Positions 10,612 through 20,040 of a stretch of 37,029 nucleotides of DNA are shown here, piece after piece. The stretch covers positions 1 through 37,029 of the forward strand of contig JADGJT010000196.1 of assembly GCA_027604005.1 (NCBI GenBank), read 5' to 3'. The stretch comes from Dinochytrium kinnereticum (Eukaryota > Chytridiomycota > Chytridiomycetes > Chytridiales > Chytridiaceae). Numbering within the stretch: the stretch's first letter is position 1; each line of letters begins with the position of its first letter. A model generated the notes under the pieces. It was given only the letters and a program-made list of their open reading frames with translations. It was not told where the DNA came from and ran no database searches. The translations under genes and the position numbers were made by a program.

Positions 10612-12321
10612 ATGAAAGGAGAACCCGTGGATGACAGTGGGTCCTCGGTCAACCCGACCACGCATCCACCCGTCACTGTCGCAACCTCCAACCATAGCAC
10701 CGGATACACGGTGAAGAAGCTCGTCGATGAGGTCAAATTGCTTCGCACCAACCAACGGCTCGACAAGGAGCTTGTTGCAAAGCTGCTGGATCAGCAGGAG
10801 CGAGGCGAGGCGATCGTCAAAGACAAGATGGATGCCATGGAAAGATGTCATCAAGAGCTTTTGAGCCGGTTGAGGAGGATGGAGGAGGAGATGAAGGCTT
10901 TGAAGGGGCGGCTTGCGAGGTATGAGAATGCACCCCCACCTGATGATGGTGCGTTTGTGATCCCTTTGTCGGGGTCAATGAAACAGCCGAGAGGAAGGGC
11001 AAGGGCTTCCCCGGATCGAGAGGCGTTGCCTCCGCTTCGAGACATGGATGACGTCGAGGAACTTCCGAGACGGAAATGGATGGCGTGGTCAGATGCGTTG
11101 AATAGGTACCTCAAGGCTGGGACGTATGGCTACCTGAGACGAACGGAAAGGCAACATCTCAACGACCTTGCGCGGAAACTGTTTTTGGAGTCGTACTCAC
11201 AGACACGGCTTCAAGAGGTACACACCCTTTCGGGCCTGGAGACGCAGTTTGGTCTCCCATCGAACCTCTACGATGAGTTCGTCAAAAGGATCAAGAGGGA
11301 GATGGAGAACGGAACATTCGTGGGGCTCGTTCAAAATGACTTCATTCTCTCACCTCCACCTCCTCCGCGTTCTCCCACCTTTTCAACCCCCTCCTCCACT
11401 GTCAGACCCGTCAACGGAGATGGACGGCTGGCGTCAAAACATGGCGTATCGGGATCCTCTCGTCAAGTTTCGAGAGGGAGGAGTGGTTCAAGGTCTCGAG
11501 AGGGAACTGGGAGGCCTCGCTCCACACACGGTTCCCAATCCACACGGGACGAAACAAGACCGTGGCGTCGCGAAGAGCTTGAGCAGGAGAGGAGAAGATC
11601 AAGTCTTGGGCTATCGCAGCAGGATGAATCTGATGGTCCTCGGGGACGGAGGAGAAGCCCTGTGACTGCCAAGCGGCCACGCGAAGAGGATGGGGGTTTC
11701 GAACCTGTGTCGAAGCGAACACGAAGTCAATCCCGTGGGAGGGCGGTGAAGCCTGTTGAGAAGCCAACCGCCCCGCCTTCTCCAATGAATCTGGTGAGCG
11801 ATTGCGATGAGGAGAAAGACGAGCGGGAGCGAAGAGGTCGGTCTCGGAGACGAGCGGGATCCGTTGGGCCTTCTCGAGGACGTTCAGCAAGTCGTGGTAG
11901 AACTTCCAAGGAGATTATTCAGGATTCTGTCCATCGATTCAGGTCGAGAAATCGAAGAAATTCATCCGTTGGGTCAGCGCTAGGGGAAGGAAGCCGACCT
12001 CCTTCTTTACGTGAGTCGGATGGGGAGAATCAGGGTGAGCAATCTGATGTTGTTTTTGCGGAGGACCCAACCACTGCGGCTCCCATGGAATTGAGAGTAC
12101 CTGGAAAGTGCTGCTCGCTTTGCAAGGCCACTTCTGCGGCCATGTGGATGAGGTCAAAGGTGAAGGGTTTGGGAATGATTTGCCAAAAGTGCTATGTTAA
12201 AAGTTCAAAAGAATTGCATCAGCATGAAGGAGGCTCTAAGGAATCCTCGAGTTGGCAGCAGTTTGATTCGATTGAGAGGACGAGGTCGCGGTCTCGGTCG
12301 CGGTCGCGTGCGAGGTTTTAG
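10612..12321 (+). CDS. Coiled-coil, SR-rich protein with C-terminal GATA-like zinc finger (paralogue 1)
   Basis: A single open frame of 569 codons; I start at the first ATG, 10612. Residues 34-104 are charged heptad-like sequence and likely a coiled coil. Residues 153-240 form a module with AWSDALNRYL, LNDLARKLFLE and GLPSNLYDEFVKRIKREM that is also present in the next gene. Residues 245-490 are low complexity, rich in Arg-Ser and basic patches suited to nuclear localisation. Near the C-terminus CSLC and CQKC (Cys501, 504, 524, 527; C-x2-C-x19-C-x2-C) with a Trp in the loop resemble a GATA-type zinc finger. The tail is RSRSRSRSRARF. Nuclear, nucleic-acid or chromatin binding is inference. The gene lies 208 bp upstream of its paralogue on the same strand, suggesting tandem duplication. 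No named family is recognised for the module. Confidence 0.85.
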   Translation: MKGEPVDDSGSSVNPTTHPPVTVATSNHSTGYTVKKLVDEVKLLRTNQRLDKELVAKLLDQQERGEAIVKDKMDAMERCHQELLSRLRRMEEEMKALKGRLARYENAPPPDDGAFVIPLSGSMKQPRGRARASPDREALPPLRDMDDVEELPRRKWMAWSDALNRYLKAGTYGYLRRTERQHLNDLARKLFLESYSQTRLQEVHTLSGLETQFGLPSNLYDEFVKRIKREMENGTFVGLVQNDFILSPPPPPRSPTFSTPSSTVRPVNGDGRLASKHGVSGSSRQVSRGRSGSRSREGTGRPRSTHGSQSTRDETRPWRREELEQERRRSSLGLSQQDESDGPRGRRRSPVTAKRPREEDGGFEPVSKRTRSQSRGRAVKPVEKPTAPPSPMNLVSDCDEEKDERERRGRSRRRAGSVGPSRGRSASRGRTSKEIIQDSVHRFRSRNRRNSSVGSALGEGSRPPSLRESDGENQGEQSDVVFAEDPTTAAPMELRVPGKCCSLCKATSAAMWMRSKVKGLGMICQKCYVKSSKELHQHEGGSKESSSWQQFDSIERTRSRSRSRSRARF

Positions 12322-12529
12322 CTTTGTGGTTTGTGAAAGAGATTCAGTAAATAAACGTCGTTTATGTTTATCAGCGTTTTTGAGACCTCAGCTGCTGATG
12401 CAGTGATTTTTTTTAATTCGAGACACCCCCGTCGTGCCTGGTGCCTTTTGAGCTTTTCTTGCGTTGGACCCAAGCGCTCACTGCCTGAGATCTCAATTTT
12501 TTTTTTTGCCATCCCCAAGCACACTGATA

Positions 12530-15109
12530 ATGTCGGTTGTCGACAGCTTGGTCGAAGGATTCCGTCTCGAGGACTTTGATGGTTCCGACCTCGGCTTCAC
12601 GGCCGCGGGGATAGAGACGCAAGACATGCAAGCCACCGTAGCCCCTGGCTTGAAATCAATTTCAAACGACCTCTGCGGTGGAGGTCCCCCAACGCTTCTC
12701 TTCCCGACATCGCTTTTTGGCGGGGCTCAGTTTGCACCCCTTGGCCCAAATGAGAAGGGGATTCATTCGCAGCTCAAGTCGCTGTCTGCCTCCATTGAAA
12801 TGATACGGAGGAGATTGGATGGGGAGAGTGAGAATTCGATGGGATTGGAGGCACTCCGACAGTTGGTCCTTGAGCAGGATGAGAGGATTCGGCGTTTGGA
12901 GACGGAGACGGCTGGGTTTAGAGATTACTTGAAGAGGCTTGAGAGTCTCGAGAAGAGGATTTCGAATGGCCTCGATTCGGTTGTTTCGGAGCCCAAACCC
13001 AGCGCGTGCCTCACGGAAGAGAGTGTGAAAACATGCACTAACGTTAAAAAAATATTGACCACGCCCACACCCATGGTCACCCGAAAGACCTCGAAGGCTC
13101 ATCAAGCCTCAGTTTCAACACCGGCCCCACCGCCTGCATCTCCCGCGCCTTTACCGGAAGCCGTCCACCCCACACTCACGACACAAACCACGGCCGGTGA
13201 ATTGGACCAGAAGGTACCCATCCCCGATGAAGAAGAGATGAAGGTCACGGCGTGGCCCAATCTGATTCAGCGAAGGTTCACGGGAGTCATATCGCATTTC
13301 ACGGCCAACGAAAAGAAAAGGATTGATGACTTTGCTCGGGCACTCTTTGCGACCAACTTTCCGGACAAGAAACCTGTTGAGGCTGTTCCGAACCGGGGGA
13401 AGAATCCAAAGATTGGTCTGCCGGAATGCCTTGAGGCTCCGTTTCTAACTCAGATTGAGCAGTGGATGGCAAGTGGCATGTTTGCGGTGGTCACCTACAA
13501 CAACCATTTGAGTCCGAAGCTCTTGACTCCCCCTGGGATTCTTCCTGCTCAAGGGGCTTTGCATGCTTCGGCTGCCTTGAGCTCTTTTGCGGCCCTGAAC
13601 ACTTCCAAGGTCTTGAAGTCTCCTAAGGCGTCGGCGGCGGCGGCTGCTGCGGAGACGAATTTTATGGAAGGAATCACGTCTCTATCTTCAAGTCGAAAGA
13701 GACGCGTAGAGCGCGCCAAATATGACGAAGAACTTCCGCCTCCCAAGAAGATTGCGACCAAGTCCTATGATCAACGGAATGTATCCAAAACCCCGAATAA
13801 GAAGAAGAAGGAGGTGATCGAAGACGTCGCTAGGGTGTCTAGTCGGCGTCGTACTATCTCTTCTCGGTGCCCTCGTAACAGCGGCTCTCCAACCCCGGAA
13901 ACCCCAGCAAAAGTTGAGAACTTGCCTACATTGCCTCCACCCACCAGCGTTGTCCCCCCAAATCCCGCGCCTAAAGATTGTGGAGCTGTGACAACTCAGT
14001 CTCCCTCGTCTGCCCAATCGTCTCTTCCTGATCTTCCTAACCTGTCATTTGAACCTACAACATCCACAACGGCCCTACAACCTGTCCGTGAAGCAAGTCC
14101 CATTCCTTCCGTCTTCCCTGCAAAGGATACCACGCCCATTCCTCGCGCATCTCCTGCAGCCGAAATCGCATCTGCTCCACCAGCTCATCCTGTCCCAGAC
14201 GCGGCGCCGATTCCACCTACCCTTTCCGTCCCAGATGCCGAACCTATTCCATCGGCTTCACCTGCTGCACCTGACCAGCGCGATATCACAACTGCCATAC
14301 CGATACATCAGCAACCACAAATTTTTGAACCGTCCCCTCTGGAGTCTCGCCCAGAGCAATGCGACGTGTGTCAGACCCCAAACACCTCAAAGTTTTTCGC
14401 TCATCCATCTGGAGAAGGAGCGTTGCTCTGCGTTGCATGCTTCCGTGGGCAATGCTGGAAGCCGCGCGCGAATAATGCTGAGAAACCAAACGCTGGAGAT
14501 TCGGTGGTCGGCGTCCCTGAGCCTTCTAAGAAGGACACGACTGGTGATGAAGCGAGTGCAACTGGTAGGACAGACGGGATGGAGATCATGCGAGCGCCCG
14601 CTGCATCGCCTGCCGTTGTTGATCGGTTTGCTTTTAAGCTTGATCCTGGAGTCCTATCGAGTATGACGGTAGCCATTGTGCCTGCGACACCGGCATCAAG
14701 CCTCGTCGGAAATCCTTACACAGAGTGAGTTTTGCCTTTCTGGCTCGCTTTCAGAAAGCCTTTCTGATTCTCATTATTTTTATCTGTCTCTTAATTTTTA
14801 TTGACTCTTCTTTTCGTCACATTTGAAAACTGCGCTTGGTTGGCCTTTACATGCGTTTCCGCACACATATTCAGCCTGGTGACTCGCCGAATTCCCAACT
14901 ATGCTGACATGAAGTCCGAGCACAAGATGGCGATCAAGCGGATGGTACTGATTTGGATGAAGCGAACAATGGGTGAGGAGGCCATGGAGAAGTTCAAGTT
15001 TGAGCTGCGGCCGGGTGTCAGTCGGAGGCACGTGCCGCTCGACCTTGAGACGACGTTCCTTGAGTGGGTTGACACGGACGTTGTGCCCAAGGTCCGGCGC
15101 TTCCTTTGA
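12530..15109 (+). CDS. Coiled-coil protein with GATA-like zinc finger (paralogue 2)
   Basis: Two exons, 12530-14724 and 14875-15109, giving 809 residues; the start is the first ATG (MSVVDSLVEGF). A coiled coil spans about 79-150. Residues 238-323 carry the module shared with the upstream gene: AWPNLIQRRF, IDDFARALF and GLPECLEAPFLTQIEQWM. A long Pro/Ala/Ser-rich linker with a basic patch (SRKRRVERAK) follows, containing repeated SVPDAEPIPS-like phrases. CDVC and CVAC (Cys611, 614, 634, 637) have the same x19 spacing as paralogue 1, but the loop Trp is Phe. The second exon encodes about 78 residues, including PNYADMKSEHKMAIKRMV and HVPLDLETTFLEWVDTDVV, which look like a second, diverged copy of the module; paralogue 1 lacks it. 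Function unknown; nuclear regulator is inference. Confidence 0.85.
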
Positions 15110-15642
15110 GAATTCAATGCAGCAGCAGCAGCAGCAAGCAGCAATAAAGAAGGGCAGCGCGGTCGTTCTGCGCAGCGTCGAGCGTATTTTTGGCAGCAGC
15201 GGCAGCAGCAGCAGCAGCGAGACGACGTTCTCGAAGGCTCTCCGCCCAATCAGGGCGAGGCAAGAAGACTTGGACGACGAAGAATCGCCCCATTGGCCAT
15301 CATTATTCTTATTATTATTATTTTATTTATTGAGAAACATTTTTCTGCTTTTCAGAAACATTTATTTCCTTCAGACGGTGCACAACACACACACACACAC
15401 CCTGCCTGCCGCCCCCTTCCCAGACCACAGCGACGACGACCCCCTCTACCTCAACGACGCGGCTGCTGCCTTACACTGCCTGCATAGTTAGTCCAGAGCC
15501 ATCGCACGACCCTCTGCGTATTCTGATCACCCCGCCTTGCTTTGGTGATTGCCTTGTTGGGCGTTTTTGTCCGAGCTAAGACACTGCGTCTCCTTGATCT
15601 CTCTCCACGCCTGCATCCTCTCCCTTCACCACCTCGCCCAAC
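15110..15642. other. Intergenic region with CAG and AC repeats
   Basis: After the stop at 15109 there is a run of CAG/GCAGCA triplets (about 15118-15145), another at about 15190-15220, an ATT-rich patch and a short AC repeat (about 15384-15400). An open frame crosses it because of the triplet repeats, but it overlaps the end of the upstream exon in another frame and is not supported. The last 100 bases are C/T-rich and probably form the leader of the DUF1769 gene. Confidence 0.6.
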
Positions 15643-16851
15643 ATGATGGACTATCTCTTTGGTTCGGGTCCCGCTTGGCAGGGCCGTAAGCTGCGTGTTC
15701 GCATTGGGGCTTCGCTCTCATCCCTTCAAACGGTCAATGTGAATGACGATAGCCACCCTCACTTTATCGATTCTCCTTACTTCACTGGAAACATTGCTGT
15801 GAGGGTCAAGAACTTTGCTGGTATCGTGCCGGAGGGATGTACTCCGATCGCTTCCTCAGAGTACTTTGGGACTCGTAGGAGGCTTTTCTCCATCCAGGTT
15901 CAGGGACGGTTCAAGCATGTGAGGATGCAATCTTTAGTTTCTTTTTACTTGCTTCATCATGTTGAGGGCTTTCTGCTTCAACATGGATGGTATGTGATGA
16001 TCAAACCTAACCACATTTCACACCATTCAGGAACACACTGCCGACGATGTCATCTTCGGTGCCGAGTTTGAGAACAAGGTTTCCCCTCCCACTGGTGCCT
16101 GGCTCGCCATCAAATTCGCAAACTACATTGACCCGGCTCTCATCACTGACATGTACTCTGAGCGGCCGTGGCTCTACAGCCCCATGCTCTGCTCCATGAA
16201 CATTGTGAATGTTGTCAAGGCATCTGGTCCTGTTACCGGAGCCGCCTCTGGTGCAATCACCGCGACTAACCCTCCCCTCCGCGCTGGTGGAAAGGAGATC
16301 TCGGTCCCCAGCGCTAAGGCTTCTTCCCAAGGTGCCAATCCTGAGGAGGCACTCGGGAAGTGGACCTGGGGCGGTGAGACGGAACTGAAGGAGGAGAACA
16401 GCCTCTTGCTTCCTGACCCTTCCAAGATTGTGATTGATGATGCGGATGGGACCGAGTCTGGGATCCCATTCCCGTCTGATGGGATTGCTGAGAGAAGAAA
16501 GTTTTTCAACAAGAAGGACAACAGGCTTGCTATGAGTTTCACTCCCGACAACGTTTACAACCTTGAGGTTGGCATCACCTCATATTGATCTTACATGTTT
16601 TCGTGATATGTCTAACAATCACTTCTTTTTTTTTTTAGATCTTTGCGCCGTTCATTGACTTCAACACCTTTGACCTCACGCTGGGTATCAATGTGAACCT
16701 GTTGCGATACCTGAGTGGACAGCCCATCCGCCTTATCTGCAAGTCCCACTCGAAAAACATTCCCTTCTACGTCATAGAGTTTATGCTTGTAGGCGACGGA
16801 CCTCTTCCCCCTTTGAAGCCTGGAGAAGGAGAGGCTCCTCCCCAGCCTTAA
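15643..16851 (+). CDS. DUF1769 domain protein (fungal, uncharacterised)
   Basis: Three exons: 15643-15918, 16031-16567 and 16639-16851, giving 341 residues. Features typical of the fungal DUF1769 family are the N-terminal LRVRIGASLSSLQTVNVN, SPYFTGNIAVRVKNF, FSIQVQGRFK and TADDVIFGAEFENKV, then PPTGAWLAIKFANYIDPAL and ERPWLYSPMLCSMN, and the terminal beta-rich segment FAPFIDFNTFDLTLG, GQPIRLICKS and FYVIEFMLVG. Family members are cytosolic and without assigned biochemistry; they resemble phosphoinositide or lipid-interacting beta proteins only by speculation. The second intron starts with the unusual donor GTTGGC, yet splicing there restores the family C-terminus, whereas reading through gives a stop after seven codons. 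Two adjacent ATGs open the frame (15643 and 15646). Confidence 0.93.
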
Positions 16852-17478
16852 AGAGGTTTGGCTGAGGAAATTCTTTCTTTTTTTGTTACCCCCCTGGCTT
16901 CCTTTTACGTTTTTTTTTTTATTTTTATGTTGACGATAGCCTTTAGTTTCCCCATGGCTTTTCTGGTTTTCTTCTATTGATTTTTTTCCTGTTTACTTAT
17001 CTCCACCCTCTCTTATCTCTCTTTGATTTTCACATGATGATACTCTTAAAGCTGGCGATTTAGGGATGACTCTTTGGACTTTTTTTATTTCGAGTCTGTT
17101 GGTTCAATCATATATGAATTTTCCTTTCTCTCGTCTCTTCAAAGATTTTCCTGTGCCTCCTCTTCGTACCTTTCTAGCATTTGTTGCTTGAGATAATAAT
17201 AGTGTCTTCACTACTTTTCACAGAAAAACTGTAACTCCCTCTTTTAATGAAAGTGCGCGAAGCAGTAACCTCGCGATGTCGTCTTTAGAGGATAGACTTT
17301 TATTCTAAGGATGTGACAGATGAATGCCTGAAGCGAGAGGCTCACTTCATGGGTTGAACGATTATTTTGTTCTGTGATTCGGATGGGTGCCGGTTGGCCA
17401 AGTGTGAAAGGTTCCGATGCGATTTGACCGAGAAAACATGGAAAGAATGATAAGGGGTGGATTGGAAGAAGGGCGGTA
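16852..17478. other. Convergent intergenic region
   Basis: This separates the 3' ends of the DUF1769 gene (+) and ISA2 (-). It is T-rich near 16870-17200 and I see no coding signal. Terminators of both genes presumably lie here. Confidence 0.7.
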
Positions 17479-18069
17479 TCATTCCGCCACCCCAAACGAT
17501 GTCTTGCATCCGCATGATGATGATGCCTTTGGATTCCCAACGACCTGGAATGAGCTACCAATCAGTTCCTCAACATATTGCAGAGACGACCCCGCTATCA
17601 GGTCCAATGACACTGTGTCCACAACAACTTTTGCCCCATCCTTTTCAAAGACGCTAAACCTCAGTTAGATTTCCAATAACCTTTAAAAGCAAGTAAGCAA
17701 GTCAAGACACTCACACATCATCCTCATTCATTTCAGTGGTGAGGTTCATAACGTATTGGTAACCATGACAACCTCCCGAGTCAATGGCAACCCTTAAGGC
17801 CTGATTCGACTTGTTTCTCTGATTGATCAGGTTGAGTTGCTGCAGGTCGGTAAACAGAGTCAGCATCACGGAGTGGAGGAAAAGCCGAATCTATGAAAAA
17901 CCTTTGCCGCAGTGGAATCGATCGTAATGGTGCTTTTTGGGGGTGAGTCTAATTCGGTGCTGAATGACCTCAAGGTCGGAAGGATGCGGTGATGAACAGA
18001 AGAAGGTGAGGCGATGCGGGCAAACGGTGTTTGGGTTCTGCGGATGGCCGAGGCCACAAGTCGATTCAT
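17479..18069 (-). CDS. ISA2: ISA2/ISCA2, mitochondrial A-type Fe-S cluster assembly protein
   Basis: Three minus-strand exons: 18069-17902, 17839-17715 and 17653-17479, giving 155 residues, the same length as human ISCA2 (154). The N-terminus (MNRLVASAIRRTQTPFARIA) is Arg-rich and lacks acidic residues, a typical mitochondrial presequence. The core is TITIDSTAAK, LRVAIDSGGCHGYQYVMNL with the first cluster cysteine, VFEKDGAKVVVDTVSL, and ELIGSSFQVVGNPKA followed by the Cys-Gly-Cys pair near the C-terminus. With ISA1 and IBA57 it matures [4Fe-4S] clusters for aconitase, lipoate synthase and respiratory enzymes. Intron 1 (62 nt) has a weak donor, GTTTTT, but joins TAAK to QLNLINQ in phase. The start codon lies only 58 nt downstream of the NIPSNAP stop codon on the same strand. 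Confidence 0.95.
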
Positions 18070-18127
18070 GTCGGAAAGTCTCCTTCAAAAATTACAAGTC
18101 ATAGCCAACTTTATTTCGGCACATTTA

Positions 18128-19796
18128 TCACTTGAGAGGGGAGCAGGGAAGAGGCCTGACGACGCGGCAATGCATTTTATCAATCATACGGACTGAGGTT
18201 CGGATCAGGAAGAGGAAGCGAGGGAAGAGAAGGTGATCAGATCATGTTTTATCAGAGGTTGTGTCTTACCAGTGTTATAGACAGTTCCTGCCCAACCATC
18301 CACTTGCCATGCAGCCTCACGCATCTCCTTCCGAACGTGAAGGTTTCTGGTTCATAAAGTAAATTATTGAAAAAAAAAAATAGAATTGGATATCCTACTC
18401 ATAAGCCCATAGCTGTTGAAACGGCAGTGGATCAGTCACGAAAAAAGAGCGGTTGGTCTTACGTGGTGAACATAATTCAAGTCTCCGAGCTGGGAAAACC
18501 ATGCTCCAACCGGCTGTACAAACTTGCGCCTGGCCTCAAGCCCTTTCTTCCTGAGAAATTGGTAGGAATCAGTTTGTATCAGATGACGAAATATAAAAAT
18601 GTGAATAAAAGGAATCAGCTCGCTGAGGTTGATAGCAATGCTAACTTGAGACAGAGGAAATAGCAGCGTCGAAACCTTAAATACATACCATTCATGCTCC
18701 CACTCAAGCATCCTTCCAGGCTATCAACATTAAAAGAAGCAAATAAAAAAGGATTTAAGGCCAATGCGTAAATCCACCGAAACCTACCTTTAAGCAGTAA
18801 GTCCTCAACTCATAAATTCCGTCCGTGAAGCTTGGTGAGCTCCCCTCCCAGAATGCAAATTCCAGCATGATCTGGCTCTCTCTCGATCTTAGCATAGGCC
18901 TGAGTTCCTTCAAAAACTTCTGATACGGCTACAAATCGCGTCAAAAAGCAACATACACTGGACTATTGATTTCTTACAGCATCTTTGGAAAGTAACAGGG
19001 TGGTCTCATCGTATCCTTGGTACTTGTTGTATTCCCAGATATGGACTGATTAATGGATTTTGAGGTGTTGATGTGTGAGTGGCAGGTTTGGGAAGGATGC
19101 TTACGTCCTTGATCCAGTGGACCAATTTCGGTCTTCCAGCTACCGTAGAGACGAACTTTAAAGTCGGGGTTTTCGTGGATACGGGAATATTGCTCCGAGC
19201 TGACGCATGGGAAAGAGGTGGGTTTAAGTTTCCCCTCAAAGGACATGAAAGAAAGGGGAAGAGACTTACACCAAACCAACATAGTCATCCCATGCCTCTG
19301 GTTTAACATTGTGTGCTGATCATCATCAGAGAGGATAAGAATCAGTAAACTTGGCATCAACATCGCTCCACTGCACCCGTTTCCAAACACCATAGAAGAC
19401 ACTCCGTACAGACCTCCCGTCAAAAGTGAATTCAAACCCAACCATCAAGAAAGAATCCCCAACAACAAGAGAGAAAAAAAGGAAGAAGAAACACTCACTC
19501 TGCAACTTATGAACATACTTTCCCCTCGCCAACAGCTTTGAATGCGTTGTCCCAACCTCTGCCTCACCCCCAGCATCAGAAGGGGACCCATGCAAAATAG
19601 AGTTGACCAGCTGCTTAGCCTTAGAAGCCGACGAGCTTCCCTCCGCCCGGACTTCAGCCGACGACGAGAAGGGCGCGAAAAAGTTCTTTGGAACAGCAGA
19701 GTTGGCGGGCAAAGTCACGGTGAAGGCCCTTCTGGCGGTGAGAGTGGCTGCGCATTGAGTCGCGGCTTGATGAGTGACGGCGCGAACGAGATGCAT
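18128..19796 (-). CDS. NIPSNAP: NIPSNAP family mitochondrial protein
   Basis: Ten minus-strand exons: 19796-19499, 19315-19270, 19199-19105, 19045-18978, 18928-18788, 18720-18689, 18550-18463, 18412-18399, 18346-18270 and 18192-18128, giving 307 residues. The Arg/Ala-rich N-terminus is a probable mitochondrial presequence. Two ferredoxin-like NIPSNAP halves are visible: THNVKPEAWDDYVGLV, FKVRLYGSWKTEIG, then IMLEFAFWEG, GIYELRTYCLKPGRMLEWE, GAWFSQLGDLNYVHHLWAY, EMREAAWQ and the PLPCSPLK terminus. NIPSNAPs act at mitochondrial membranes and in mammals flag damaged mitochondria for mitophagy; whether that holds in fungi is not shown here. Exon 8 is only 14 nt (encoding LWAY plus two bases) and is required to keep the frame and the conserved HHLWAY motif. 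The 244 bp upstream separate it from the PPR gene. Confidence 0.95.
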
Positions 19797-20040
19797 GATG
19801 CCTGCTGCTAGTGAAGGTGAGGCGGAAGGGAGTCGATGCTGCGTGTTGCCTGCTGGGCGAGAGACGGCGGTTGTCTGAGGATGTGTTGGCGGGATGTGCT
19901 GGAAAGTCCTTGTGCAAGCAAGGCAAGTGCTCAGAGTCTTGTGACTGAAACCACCAAATAATTACAAAAAACACCCCAAACACAGCGCGTCTATTGAGTA
20001 AAGTAAAATGCCATGCCGCCCCAACACACACCGCTCGCCC

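Noticed and set aside
12662..13105. 147-codon minus-strand frame
   Set aside because: It is antisense to a well-supported coding exon and has no recognisable content.
14973..15491. 172-codon plus frame across the CAG and AC repeats
   Set aside because: It overlaps the last exon of the second GATA-like gene in another frame and is sustained by triplet repeats.
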